A stretch of DNA of 64,000 nt from NCBI RefSeq assembly GCF_002964665.1, contig NZ_PQBZ01000042.1, positions 369,097-433,096 of the forward strand, written 5' to 3'. Both the position numbers and the translations under genes were made by a program. Below the pieces are notes generated by a model. That model was not told the DNA's origin and made no database searches. It was given only the letters and a program-made list of their open reading frames with translations. This document shows, piece by piece, positions 25,070 to 34,050 of the stretch (its first letter is position 1; every line of letters begins with the position of its first letter). Source of the DNA: Pseudoalteromonas sp. T1lg23B. GTDB taxonomy: Bacteria; Pseudomonadota; Gammaproteobacteria; Enterobacterales; Alteromonadaceae.

Positions 25070-25939
25070 CTAATCAACAACGTGCATACCGGCAATACGA
25101 TGCCAAAACCCATTGATATGCGTGGTAGGTCTGAGGGTTTTATGATGGCCCTTAAAGTGGTCTACCCAGTCGAGATCTTCAAATTGGTGCACGCTTATCC
25201 GCGCGATATCGGCTAATTTCCCCAATTCTGTTATCTCTTCGCACAAGTTATAAACCTGTCCAGACATGGTTTGAATCCCATTAAGGGTAAACAGCTCCTT
25301 GCCATCTTGACTCGATACTTGCAAACCTTGTGGATGTGTTTGGCATATCAAATTACATTGGTCTTTTGCCAAGTTGTGATGCCGAGCAGTAAAACACCGA
25401 GCACTATAGGCCAGTGGCAAATAGCCATAACTAAAGACCTCATATTCCATTGGCAGGTCACACAAAGAGTCATATTCTTTTTTTAATGCAAATAACCAGT
25501 CTTTTGACAGCTCTACCGGCATGACCCACCTTTTTGCCCCCAGCTTGGCAAACTTTGCCAGCGTGTAGCCATTATATACATTGATGGCCGGACCAATAAT
25601 AAAGGGCCGATGCAATTCACTGAGCACTTGTATCGTCGCTACGTCATTGGCTTCAAATAACATACTATCGTTATTACACATGCGTTCAAGCTCGCGAATT
25701 TGCTGTGGTGATTCAAGCAAAGCCAGAGTTGATAGCACCACTTGCTTGTCACAACGCGCGAGCCGTTGTGCCCAACGCAGATAATCTTCATGATTTGATA
25801 AACGACGTTTACCACACACATTTTCGCCAAGATAAACAATGTCTGCATCTGAGAGTGCGACACGCTCATAAAATGCATCCATTAAGGGCTTTTCCCAAAG
25901 AAATAGCATGGGTCCAACGGAGGTTTTTAAGAATGACAT
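25070..25939 (-). CDS. ubiV: Anaerobic ubiquinone hydroxylation factor UbiV (U32 family)
   Basis: 289 residues of the U32 peptidase-like family. UbiU-UbiV is a 4Fe-4S heterodimer needed for O2-independent ring hydroxylation of ubiquinone. The 4Fe-4S Cys pattern is visible as ARCFTARHHNLAKDQCNLIC (C-x12-C-x3-C), with an earlier Cys in LGENVCGKRR. ATG 25939 is chosen because AGGAG lies 5 nt upstream; an upstream ATG at 25957 is inside ubiU. The gene starts 8 nt after the ubiU stop, with its Shine-Dalgarno overlapping the ubiU terminus. Confidence 0.92.
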   Translation of the reverse strand: MSFLKTSVGPMLFLWEKPLMDAFYERVALSDADIVYLGENVCGKRRLSNHEDYLRWAQRLARCDKQVVLSTLALLESPQQIRELERMCNNDSMLFEANDVATIQVLSELHRPFIIGPAINVYNGYTLAKFAKLGAKRWVMPVELSKDWLFALKKEYDSLCDLPMEYEVFSYGYLPLAYSARCFTARHHNLAKDQCNLICQTHPQGLQVSSQDGKELFTLNGIQTMSGQVYNLCEEITELGKLADIARISVHQFEDLDWVDHFKGHHKTLRPTTHINGFWHRIAGMHVVD

Positions 25940-25947
25940 AGTGGCTC

Positions 25948-26943
25948 CTATTTCCATTTGCGATGATATGCGCCGAGTGTGGTCTGTTGACCTTCTGATA
26001 ATCCTGCAAGCGTTTCATTCCAAGCTGGTTTAACATCAAAATCCTGCGCACTGTGTTTCGCAGCATCAATTGCCTGTCTCCACACTTTGGTCACTTGCGC
26101 CACATATGCGGGACTACGTTGACGACCTTCTATTTTTACCGAAGCGATATTCATTTTTAGCAGCTCAGGGAGCAAGGCCAGAGTATTTAAACTCGTCGGC
26201 TCCTCTAAGGCATGATAAGTGCTCCCTTGTACCTCAAATCGTCCTTTACATAAGGTGGGATATCCAGCCTGCTCATCTGCTGAAAACGAATCAATTAACA
26301 CCCCATTTAGGCGAGCGTGTAATGTTTGTTCATTTTGCTCCCAGCGCACAAATTTTGCGGGAGAGCAAACCCCCGCCGTATTGGGAGATTCCCCAGTCAT
26401 ATATGAAGATAAATAACAGCGTCCTTCAGCCATAATACAAAGACTGCCAAAGGCGAAAAGCTCCAGCTCAATCGTGGTATTGGCTGCCAGCTTTCTGACC
26501 TGTTGTACACTGAGTACTCGGGGTAAAACAATACGTTTAACCCTAAACTGCCGCTGATAAAAATCGATGGCTTTGCTATTGGTCACGGAAGCTTGAACGC
26601 TAAGATGCACTTCCTGATCTGGGTGTTGCTTCGACAAGTAGTCCAGTGCGGCTATGTCCGCTACTATTAGAGCATCGACGCCTTTATCTACTGCTAGATC
26701 AATCGCTTGTTGCCAGCGAGGGAATTGATTAGGGTGTGCAAAGGTATTGATTGCGACATGTAATTTTCGCTGGTGTCGATGGCAAAATGTCACCGCTTCT
26801 TGCAATTGCGTGTCACTAAAATTGAGACCCTTGAAGTGACGAGCATTGGTATCATTGTTCAATCCAACATAGACCGCATCGGCGCCATGCTCAATTGCTT
26901 TTCTCAACGAGGGAAGATTTCCCGCGGGGCAAAGTAATTCCAT
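25948..26943 (-). CDS. ubiU: Anaerobic ubiquinone hydroxylation factor UbiU (U32 family)
   Basis: 331 residues. The start is ATG 26943 (MELLCPAGNLPSLRKAI), with AGGA at the correct distance; ATG 26949 is too close to that signal. Features are GADAVYVGLNNDTNARHFKGLNF near the N-terminus and the 4Fe-4S Cys set GSLCIMAEGRCYLSSYMTG plus NTAGVCSPAKF. It forms an operon with ubiV and is divergent from ubiT, reproducing the E. coli yhbT-yhbUV arrangement. The protein lets a nitrate-respiring cell make ubiquinone anaerobically. Confidence 0.92.
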   Translation of the reverse strand: MELLCPAGNLPSLRKAIEHGADAVYVGLNNDTNARHFKGLNFSDTQLQEAVTFCHRHQRKLHVAINTFAHPNQFPRWQQAIDLAVDKGVDALIVADIAALDYLSKQHPDQEVHLSVQASVTNSKAIDFYQRQFRVKRIVLPRVLSVQQVRKLAANTTIELELFAFGSLCIMAEGRCYLSSYMTGESPNTAGVCSPAKFVRWEQNEQTLHARLNGVLIDSFSADEQAGYPTLCKGRFEVQGSTYHALEEPTSLNTLALLPELLKMNIASVKIEGRQRSPAYVAQVTKVWRQAIDAAKHSAQDFDVKPAWNETLAGLSEGQQTTLGAYHRKWK

Positions 26944-27023
26944 ACCCATTCCTGATTATTTTAACTTGCTAGTAATTAATCAATAATGCTAGAGGAATTA
27001 GTTGATGCAGGTAATCTACAAAA

Positions 27024-27542
27024 ATGATTAGTTTAAACGATTTTATTGAGCATAAGACAGGTATTTTTTTTACTCCAAAATGGTTAAAAACAATGATTCA
27101 TTATACTCCAAATGCTGTTATTAAGATGCTTATGGAACAGCAATTGAACGCATTGTTTGAAACGCAAATAGCGTCTGGAGAACTCGATTTTTTAGTAGAT
27201 AAATGTATTTGTATAGAAGTAAATAACCTCTCTTTATATTTACTGTTCTCGTTAGACGCACAAACAAAAAAAATGCGTTTACTGGTATTAAAATCGACAT
27301 TTATCTGTGAGCAAATGGCACGCTTTGATGGCAAGCTCAGCGGCAGTAGTGACAGCTTTTTGATGCTTATAGCGGGTAAGTATGACCCCGATACACTGTT
27401 TTTTAGACGACAACTTTCAATTGAAGGCGATACCGAGCTGTGCTTAATGTTCAAAAATTGGCTTGATACGCAAGAACCACAGGACCTGCTACCGCATCAG
27501 CTGTATGCTGATCTACAACGTTATGTAACCCAACTGCCATAA
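27024..27542 (+). CDS. ubiT: SCP2-domain ubiquinone accessory factor UbiT
   Basis: 172 residues with an SCP2-type lipid-binding fold (about 30-130). It matches UbiT (YhbT) in length, context and pattern (SGELDFLVDKCICIEVNN, FMLMIAGKYDPDTLFF-like segment near 110-125, then IEGDTELCLMFKNWLD). UbiT takes over from UbiJ for anaerobic ubiquinone synthesis. It is divergent from ubiUV, with an 80-bp intergenic region that holds no clean FNR palindrome. A weak hairpin follows at 27545-27564. Confidence 0.85.
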   Translation: MISLNDFIEHKTGIFFTPKWLKTMIHYTPNAVIKMLMEQQLNALFETQIASGELDFLVDKCICIEVNNLSLYLLFSLDAQTKKMRLLVLKSTFICEQMARFDGKLSGSSDSFLMLIAGKYDPDTLFFRRQLSIEGDTELCLMFKNWLDTQEPQDLLPHQLYADLQRYVTQLP

Positions 27543-27544
27543 AA

Positions 27545-27564
27545 AAGGCAGCTTTCGCTGCCTT
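27545..27564 (+). terminator. Hairpin after ubiT
   Basis: AAGGCAGC / GCTGCCTT with a TTTC loop lies 3 nt after the stop. A short T-containing tail follows. Confidence 0.6.
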
Positions 27565-27602
27565 CTATTCACCCTATAACAGGAGGAATAAACTAAAATC
27601 AA

Positions 27603-27974
27603 TTAGCTGGAGACCATTTCAACCAAGTTGTCTTGGCGGTCCAGTACAACATACATTGAGGTGTTTTTACCCGTTTGAATATCACTAACCATAGATTTCA
27701 TACTTTTATCAATAATATCGGTGTCGGTATTGGCGCTTATACTGGTTAAAAATACCAAATCCCAATCAGTGTTAATCGCGTCTGCTTCTTGACATAACGA
27801 GGCGTAGTCAGCCAATTCATGAGGTAGTTTATCAACGCACATAACCGGTTGAATAAATCCTTTATTTACGTCTTTGCTTGCACTTTCAATGTTGGTTTTG
27901 GTGAACAACATTAGTAATTTAACTGGCTCCGCCTGATAACGTGCCATGGTTAATAATTCTTGAAACTTACTCAT
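27603..27974 (-). CDS. Small conserved protein of nitrate clusters (often annotated 'ribonucleotide reductase subunit alpha')
   Basis: 123 residues from ATG 27974 (KFQELLTMARYQAEPVKLLM). Central MCVDKLPHELADYASL and a C-terminal segment around VSDIQTGKNTSMYVVLDRQD are recognisable from homologues that databases label ribonucleotide reductase alpha. The size and content do not support a reductase. It lies directly after the narK gene (70 nt downstream, same strand) and may be cotranscribed. Function unknown. Confidence 0.6.
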   Translation of the reverse strand: MSKFQELLTMARYQAEPVKLLMLFTKTNIESASKDVNKGFIQPVMCVDKLPHELADYASLCQEADAINTDWDLVFLTSISANTDTDIIDKSMKSMVSDIQTGKNTSMYVVLDRQDNLVEMVSS

Positions 27975-28043
27975 TTTAAATTCTCTGCAATAATAAAAAA
28001 GAGCCACAACACGAGGTTAATGGCTCTAGGCTCGTGGAGACGA

Positions 28044-29657
28044 TTAAGGATTGTAGAACTCGCCATCTTTCCTTAAATAAAACCACCAATTGACGAGCAC
28101 ACATAGGCTATAGAATACGGCGAAGCCAATCAGTGCTACTTCTGGTGTGGTCGCCTTTATTTGCTGGCCAAAGACCATTGGGATATAAAACGCACCATAT
28201 GCTGCCACCGCAGAAGTCCAGCCTAAGACAGGGCCTGCTTGCTCCTTAGGAAAGACCATAGCGATGGTGCGAAAAGTTGAGCCATTACCAATACCGGTGG
28301 CTGCGAATAACAGCAAAAATAACGCGAAGAAAGGCACAAAGAACTCTTCTGGTGTCGCTGATTGATATGCCGCCTGCATGTAATAAGCCGCGCCAAGGGA
28401 TGAACCAACCATCACCAACGAACAAACTTGTGTTACAAAAGCCCCACCAAATTTATCGGCGATCCAGCCCCCTACAGGGCGGATCAACGCACCGATAAAA
28501 GGTGCCATCCAAGCATACATTAACGCGCTAGGACCATTGGGATTAACCGTGTTGTGCGTCATTACGCCATCTACAACTATATGTTGAAAACCAAATATTA
28601 CTTTAATCGCCAAAGGAAATGCCGCAGCAAACCCGATAAAGGAACCAAATGTCATGGTGTAAATCACACTCATCACCCAAGTGTGTTTGTTATTAAAAAT
28701 TTGATATTGTTTGGACAGACTTTCACCTATGGCACCGGGTAGCATTTTTAACAGAAATACCGTACTGGCAACGACCAGTACTAGCACCAACTCTTTCGGC
28801 ACGCCAAACCCAGAACCATTTGCAGATTCCGGTAACATCAGCCACAAACCAGCCCCAGCAGTGGCTAAACCAATGGTAAGCATCACCGCAATCATCATGA
28901 ATGCACTGATTGGGCTACCAACATTGGGGGAGACCTCAGGGGTGCGAATATTGTTCATACCAAACCAAGTTGCAAAGAATAAAGGCACCAGCAATAACAA
29001 CCATAAGAATCCACCATTTTGGATCCACGTTTCTGACCCCGCGGGAATTTTACCTATCAAACTTCCTGAAGGACTGGCTAAGGTAACTGGGTCGCCACCT
29101 AACGCACCAAATACTCCATAGGTCATAAATAAAGGAATCAAAATTTGCATGGTCGTTACACCAAAATTCCCAAGCCCTGCGTTCAGCCCCAGCGCTAAGC
29201 CCTGTTGTTTTTTGGGAAAGAAAAAACTGATGTTAGACATTGATGAAGCAAAGTTTCCGCCACCAAAACCAGAAAGCAACGCCAACAACTGATACTGCCA
29301 CAATGGCGTTGTTGGGTCTTGTAGTGCCAAACCGGTAAAGAATGCCGGTATAATCAACAACGAAGTTGTAAAGAAAATCGTGTTTCTGCCACCACAAAAC
29401 CGAATAAAGAAACTACTTGGGATCCGTAATGTCGCGCCAGATAACCCTGCTATTGCAGTCAAAGTAAATAATTCTTCTGCGGAGAATTTAAAACCCGCAT
29501 TCATCATTTGAACCGTTAATATCCCCCAGTAAAGCCAAACCGCAAAGCCACAAAGCAAGCTTGGAATAGATATCCACAAGTTTCGCTGTGCAATTTTTTT
29601 ACCTGTAGATTCCCAAAAAGCATCATTTTCGGGTTCCCATTTTTGTAGATCAGCCAT
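28044..29657 (-). CDS. narK: Nitrate/nitrite antiporter NarK (long form), copy 3
   Basis: 537 residues, 12 or more helices. It begins with a soluble MADLQKWEPENDAFWES tail, as in E. coli NarK/NarU-type proteins. Nitrate signatures are GFGGGNFASSMSNISFFFP (helix 5) and FAATGIGNGSTFRTIAMVFP (helix 11); Arg residues for nitrate binding occur in GATLRIPSSFF and ALIRPVGGWIADKFGG. The Shine-Dalgarno is GAGGAG. It is divergent from narL, and a NarL-like palindrome (29761-29776) lies in between. It probably exchanges nitrate for nitrite during respiration. Confidence 0.9.
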   Translation of the reverse strand: MADLQKWEPENDAFWESTGKKIAQRNLWISIPSLLCGFAVWLYWGILTVQMMNAGFKFSAEELFTLTAIAGLSGATLRIPSSFFIRFCGGRNTIFFTTSLLIIPAFFTGLALQDPTTPLWQYQLLALLSGFGGGNFASSMSNISFFFPKKQQGLALGLNAGLGNFGVTTMQILIPLFMTYGVFGALGGDPVTLASPSGSLIGKIPAGSETWIQNGGFLWLLLLVPLFFATWFGMNNIRTPEVSPNVGSPISAFMMIAVMLTIGLATAGAGLWLMLPESANGSGFGVPKELVLVLVVASTVFLLKMLPGAIGESLSKQYQIFNNKHTWVMSVIYTMTFGSFIGFAAAFPLAIKVIFGFQHIVVDGVMTHNTVNPNGPSALMYAWMAPFIGALIRPVGGWIADKFGGAFVTQVCSLVMVGSSLGAAYYMQAAYQSATPEEFFVPFFALFLLLFAATGIGNGSTFRTIAMVFPKEQAGPVLGWTSAVAAYGAFYIPMVFGQQIKATTPEVALIGFAVFYSLCVLVNWWFYLRKDGEFYNP

Positions 29658-29926
29658 ATCCAGCTCCTCACGTTCTAATTACCATCACTATGTGCGTTAA
29701 AAATCAGAACAACAATTCACATTGATGGGTAACACCAAGCAATAGAGGAATAGAGAAACATACCACCATGTAGGTATAAGAACTCACAACAGACTGATTT
29801 TAAATACAAATTAATCTTACTGCTTAGGTCATTTGGAGTAGCAATGGGTGTTTGTAGTGAATACTGTGTTAATCCAAGTTACTATAACTGAAAAGGTAAT
29901 CCTACGTTTTCACATAAGAGCTAATT
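29658..29926. promoter_or_regulatory. narK / narL divergent control region with NarL-like palindrome
   Basis: The palindrome TACCACC-AT-GTAGGTA lies at 29761-29776, about 105 bp before narK and 150 bp before narL. It has the 7-2-7 geometry of NarL/NarP sites and matches the motif at 41991-42006 except for the spacer. No clean FNR box was found; TTGATGGGTAAC near 29722 is only a half-site. Confidence 0.6.
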
Positions 29927-30580
29927 ATGAATGATCTATCTGCCACTATCTTACTTGTTGACGACCATCCCTTGCTTCGTAAGGGGTTACAACAATTAAT
30001 CGACTTAGAAGATGAACTAACCGTTATCGGTGAAGCTGCAAGTGGTAAAGAAGGACTTAAAGCCGCTCTAGAAAGTGACCCTGATTTGATCATCCTTGAC
30101 TTAAACATGCAGGGAATGGATGGCTTAGAAACGCTTAAAGCAATGCGCGCCAACGATGTGACATCAAGAATTATCATGCTGACTGTATCAGATAATGATG
30201 AGGATGTTTTGACTGCAATCAGTTATGGTGCTGACGGATATCTGCTTAAGGATATGGACCCTGAAGATATTCTAGAAAAAATTAAGCAAGCTGCACTGGG
30301 TAAAATGGTTCTCAGTGAAAAACTAACAGGTGTACTGGCGCAAGCCATCCGAAAACCAGACGTATCACAAAAAGCCAATATCCTAAATTCTCTGACCAGC
30401 CGTGAATTTGAAATTTTGAAACTCATTGCCAAAGGCTTATCAAATAAACTAATCGCAAGAGAGCTTGATATCTCGGATGGCACCGTGAAAGTGCATGTTA
30501 AACACTTGCTGAAAAAGCTCAGCCTTCGCTCCAGAGTTGAAGCAGCAGTTTGGATGATAAATCAACAAAAAGGAGCATAG
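29927..30580 (+). CDS. narL: Nitrate/nitrite response regulator NarL
   Basis: 217 residues. The receiver domain (1-125) has the acidic pair D12-D13, phospho-acceptor D58 (LDLNMQGMDG), Thr in IIMLTVSD, and Lys in YLLKDMDPEDI. The LuxR-type HTH (about 150-215) has LTSREFEILKLIAKGLSNKLIA and GTVKVHVKHLLKKL. NarL is phosphorylated by NarX and binds TACYYMT heptamers. Its gene is 10 kb from narX, next to moeA, unlike the E. coli narXL operon. Its stop lies 2 nt before the moeA start, so they are coupled. Confidence 0.93.
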   Translation: MNDLSATILLVDDHPLLRKGLQQLIDLEDELTVIGEAASGKEGLKAALESDPDLIILDLNMQGMDGLETLKAMRANDVTSRIIMLTVSDNDEDVLTAISYGADGYLLKDMDPEDILEKIKQAALGKMVLSEKLTGVLAQAIRKPDVSQKANILNSLTSREFEILKLIAKGLSNKLIARELDISDGTVKVHVKHLLKKLSLRSRVEAAVWMINQQKGA

Positions 30581-30582
30581 CG

Positions 30583-31842
30583 ATGAATGAGCAAAAGCTC
30601 TCTCTTTTATCTTTCGATGAGGCGGTCACTACGCTACTAGAAGACAACATCCCTTTTGTTGGAGCCGAGGCTATCCCTTTGCACAATGCCAAACAAAGGA
30701 TCTTGGCTTGTGATATAAGCGCCCCTTTTGATGTACCTGGGTACAATAACTCGGCGATGGATGGCTATGCCATTCGACATGAAGATTTGCAGCAATTTAC
30801 TCAGTTTGAACTTATCGGCAGTGCGCTTGCGGGCCACCCATTTGAAGGTAAGTGGCAACTGGGCAGCTGTATTAGGATCATGACTGGTGCCGCAATACCA
30901 GAGGGTTTTGACACTGTCATTATGCAAGAACAAGCCATTTCGCAAAGCGAGGGAGATAAAACGCTCGTTCAGTTCAGTATCACGCCTAAACGTCTAGACC
31001 ATGTTCGCCAGCAAGGTGAAGATATTGCCTCTGGTGCTATTCTCTTTGAGCAGGGAAAACGACTCAAAGCGACCGACATTGGTATGCTTGCGTCTATTGG
31101 TATCGCGACCGTTTCTGTTTTCAATCCCTTGAAAGTTGCCATATTATCCACCGGTGATGAGTTATGTGAACCAGGCACACTCAAACGAGCAAGCGAAATT
31201 TATGATATCAATCGTTACACAACCAGAGCCATTTTAGAAAATTTAGGTTTTGAGGTAGTCGACTTGGGCATTATACCTGACGACCCTGCGGCAATTACTA
31301 GCGCCTTCAAACTTGCTTTATCTAGCGCGGATGTTGTGCTCTCATCCGGTGGTGTTTCAGTCGGAGCTGCCGACCATACTAAAACTGTACTCAATGAACT
31401 GGGTAATATGCAGTTTTGGAAAGTAGCAATAAAGCCGGGCAAACCTTTCGCGTATGGCCATTTCCATACGTGTAACCAACAAGGTCATAATAAGCGCTTT
31501 TTTGGCTTACCCGGTAACCCTGTATCAAGCGTGGTGACACTACACCAACTTGCACTTCCGGCGCTGCGAAAAATGGCAGGAGAAAATACGACTCTGGTGC
31601 CCTCACAACGCTTGCCATTGGCGGTTTCCATAACCAAAAAACCAGGCCGTATGGAGTTTATTCGCGCAGCCTTGGAAACAGGCCCAACTGCTACTAAGGT
31701 GACCCCATTACAAGGGCAAGGATCCGGTATATTAAGTACTTTTTCCCATAGTAACGGTTATATTGTTTTAGAAGCAGAAGGGACTCACTGGCAAGAAAAC
31801 GACTTAGTAACCTATATTCCTTTTGATCAGGCTTTGAACTAA
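30583..31842 (+). CDS. moeA: Molybdopterin molybdenumtransferase
   Basis: 419 residues. MoeA inserts molybdate into MPT-AMP made by MogA. Motifs are PGYNNSAMDGYAIR (about 60), GAAIPEGFDTVIMQE, the catalytic region LSSGGVSVGAADHTK, and GLPGNPVSSVV. The start is ATG 30583, because GGAG precedes it in the narL tail; a longer frame from 30550 lies inside narL. It follows narL by 2 nt, so NarL abundance and Moco insertion are transcriptionally linked. Confidence 0.93.
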   Translation: MNEQKLSLLSFDEAVTTLLEDNIPFVGAEAIPLHNAKQRILACDISAPFDVPGYNNSAMDGYAIRHEDLQQFTQFELIGSALAGHPFEGKWQLGSCIRIMTGAAIPEGFDTVIMQEQAISQSEGDKTLVQFSITPKRLDHVRQQGEDIASGAILFEQGKRLKATDIGMLASIGIATVSVFNPLKVAILSTGDELCEPGTLKRASEIYDINRYTTRAILENLGFEVVDLGIIPDDPAAITSAFKLALSSADVVLSSGGVSVGAADHTKTVLNELGNMQFWKVAIKPGKPFAYGHFHTCNQQGHNKRFFGLPGNPVSSVVTLHQLALPALRKMAGENTTLVPSQRLPLAVSITKKPGRMEFIRAALETGPTATKVTPLQGQGSGILSTFSHSNGYIVLEAEGTHWQENDLVTYIPFDQALN

Positions 31843-31849
31843 AGTACCG

Positions 31850-32128
31850 ATGAAAACACCTAAACCTGATAGAGTGACTGCAATGCGGTTACTCATCGAA
31901 CAAGTCAAAGCAGAATTGCCTCTGTATGAACCAGATACATTTTTTTGTGGCACCAATACATCGTGTGTAGGTTGCCCCAAAAAACTCATGGAGCTGGTTG
32001 ATACAGATCTGTGCTATTGGGAACACCAACTGAATTCAGGGGTGATCCCAAGCTTTGATGAGATATCCCGATTCGCCAAACTATGTAAAAATGTCAAACG
32101 AGGTTTGGTACGCAACCATTTAGTTTAA
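31850..32128 (+). CDS. Small Cys-motif protein downstream of moeA
   Basis: 92 residues, ATG 8 nt after the moeA stop. Three Cys in FFCGTNTSCVGCPKKLMELVD could bind a metal or an Fe-S cluster. The rest is helical and basic (CKNVKRGLVRNHLV). It is the last gene of narL-moeA and overlaps the convergent modC by 9 bp. I do not recognise a characterised family; a role in Mo or nitrate metabolism is inferred from position only. Confidence 0.65.
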   Translation: MKTPKPDRVTAMRLLIEQVKAELPLYEPDTFFCGTNTSCVGCPKKLMELVDTDLCYWEHQLNSGVIPSFDEISRFAKLCKNVKRGLVRNHLV

Positions 32129-33340
32129 ACAACTTAAGCTCACAGCGTCCGCCTTACTGATAAGATACCAAGACTCACCGATTTTTGGGTGTAGTTGATT
32201 GTAAGACAAACGAGTGATCCACACCGACACAACATCTTGTTGTGATGTTGTCAAAGCCCCTTGGTTGACCAGCGTAACATCAATAAGCATGCCATGCTCC
32301 CCTTGGCAGCTGACAGGACGAATACTTACTATTTTCGCTTGCCACTGATTAACAAAGCTACTTTCTGGTAATAGTGATTTAGATATAGCGACTCGATTTG
32401 CTCTAAGCACCAACAAGACGCTTTGCTTTGCGCTGATGTGTGGCGAATAAGCGCTGAAGCATGGTTGTCCAGCCACTCGATATTCACAAAGGCCAAGCTG
32501 CGGATCATGAGAGATAGTTGTTGCATGTAACACTGAAAGAAACGCGCTCGCACACACAGTCTGTTGGTCCTGTGCGGTGTCTGCGCAATCATTTAACAGC
32601 GACTGTTGATAGGCATGTATACCATTACTTATCGGCATTACCTGCCATTGTTTTATACCCGCTCTTTGTTGTTGGAGAAACGCAATATCAGCCAGCGCTA
32701 GTGCATCTTCTAACTGGTGACACGCAATTAATGCCGCCGCTTGATTACGCTTTAAATACGTCTTAATGACGGTGATACAAGCCAGCTTTGTGCTGGGGTC
32801 TTGTCCGGTTAACACCTCATCTAGCAGTAGTAAGGTCGCGCCTTTGATCATTGCCAATAACAACGCCAGCCGCTGTCTCTGACCGCCACTTAAAGACAAG
32901 GTTCGCATATGTAATATAGTATCTAGCTTCAATGGCTCAAGCGCCCACTTGATGTCAAAAGGCCTAGCTTGTTGTGCCGAGACAACATCTAGCAAAGCCC
33001 CAACACTAAGATGGCCAAATAGCACTGGAGTTTGCGTAACGTAAGCGATATTTCGCTTGTACGTGGCAAGCTCAATTTGCTCCGTATCATGCTCACCTAT
33101 TTTGAGAAAACCACTTGCCTGATTTATTCCAGCAATCGCATTGAACAGTGATGTTTTTCCAGCACCACTGGGTGCTAGCAATACACCCACCTCGCCTACC
33201 CTTAAGGTACATGCAAACTGCTGTGAAACAGGCTTACTGATAGCAAGTGATATTTGCGCCACCATCCCTGTGCGGTAGAGTTGTTTTGTGCTGTGCTGCA
33301 ACTGGTTGCAAAGCAAGTCTTCAGTTAAAAGATGCTCCAT
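32120..33340 (-). CDS. modC: Molybdate ABC transporter ATP-binding protein
   Basis: 406 residues. The ABC domain (about 25-235) has a Walker A APSGAGKTSLF (first Gly of GxxGxGKT replaced by Ala), Q-loop YVTQTP, signature LSGGQRQR, Walker B LLLLDEVL and H-loop ACHQLED. The C-terminal part (about 265-400) is a TOBE/Mop-like molybdate-binding region (RANRVAISKSLLPESSFVNQW). Together with its length this supports ModC over other importers. The start ATG directly abuts the modB stop. Confidence 0.88.
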   Translation of the reverse strand: MEHLLTEDLLCNQLQHSTKQLYRTGMVAQISLAISKPVSQQFACTLRVGEVGVLLAPSGAGKTSLFNAIAGINQASGFLKIGEHDTEQIELATYKRNIAYVTQTPVLFGHLSVGALLDVVSAQQARPFDIKWALEPLKLDTILHMRTLSLSGGQRQRLALLLAMIKGATLLLLDEVLTGQDPSTKLACITVIKTYLKRNQAAALIACHQLEDALALADIAFLQQQRAGIKQWQVMPISNGIHAYQQSLLNDCADTAQDQQTVCASAFLSVLHATTISHDPQLGLCEYRVAGQPCFSAYSPHISAKQSVLLVLRANRVAISKSLLPESSFVNQWQAKIVSIRPVSCQGEHGMLIDVTLVNQGALTTSQQDVVSVWITRLSYNQLHPKIGESWYLISKADAVSLSCLN

Positions 33341-34045
33341 CTACAGTCCCTCAACATGATTGTTCACGACGTATCCATTTTGCGAACTTTGTGTTTGCCA
33401 CCACTGGCAAGCAAAAACCACAACAAAAGAAAAAATTAACATAAGCAATGCCAACTGCTCAGCAGCTTGTGAGTTGAAACTTTCCACATGATCAAACAGT
33501 GCCAGTGAAAGCACTTGCGTTTCACCTGGGATGTTACCTCCTATCATAAGAATCGCGCCAAACTCGCCAATGGTGTGAGCAAAGCTTAGTGTTGTCGCAG
33601 CAAATAAAGCCGGTTTAATCGCAGGTAAGATCACTAAGTGAAACTGCTTCATTGGAGAAAAACCTAATAATGCAGCGGCATGGTGTAAGTCTTTGGGGAG
33701 CTGTTCAAAGGCACTCTGCAACGGCCTAAAAGTAAAAGGTAAACTATAGATCATTGACACCAGCCAAATTCCTGAAAAACTAAAAACCAACTCAATTCCC
33801 AATACATTTCGCAACCACAAACCAAGTCCATCATTGGGTGAAAACAGCACTAAAAAGTAATAGCCCATCACAGTGGGTGGCAGAACCAGAGGCAAGGTGA
33901 CGATTGTTTCAATAAATGGTTTCACAACACTGCGGCTACGAGCCAAAAAATAGGCGCAAGGCACGCACACCAACAACAAACAAACCGTGGTAAGGCTGGC
34001 CAGTTGTAAAGTGAGTATGATCGCTTGCAAATCGGTTTCTGACAT
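33341..34045 (-). CDS. modB: Molybdate ABC transporter permease
   Basis: 234 residues with about five or six helices. VTLPLVLPPTVMGYYFLVLF is the typical ModB segment. The EAA-loop equivalent is ALLGFSPMKQFHLVILPAIKPAL, and FAHTIGEFGAILMIGGNIPGETQ is a ModB hallmark. The gene lies 5 nt after modA, and its stop abuts the modC start, so modABC is a single unit likely read from the moa operon. Confidence 0.93.
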   Translation of the reverse strand: MSETDLQAIILTLQLASLTTVCLLLVCVPCAYFLARSRSVVKPFIETIVTLPLVLPPTVMGYYFLVLFSPNDGLGLWLRNVLGIELVFSFSGIWLVSMIYSLPFTFRPLQSAFEQLPKDLHHAAALLGFSPMKQFHLVILPAIKPALFAATTLSFAHTIGEFGAILMIGGNIPGETQVLSLALFDHVESFNSQAAEQLALLMLIFSFVVVFACQWWQTQSSQNGYVVNNHVEGL

Positions 34046-34050
34046 GACAT

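Noticed and set aside
26950..27023. Possible FNR site between ubiU and ubiT (TTGATGCAGGTAATC)
   Set aside because: The second half-site is displaced and mismatched; not supportable.
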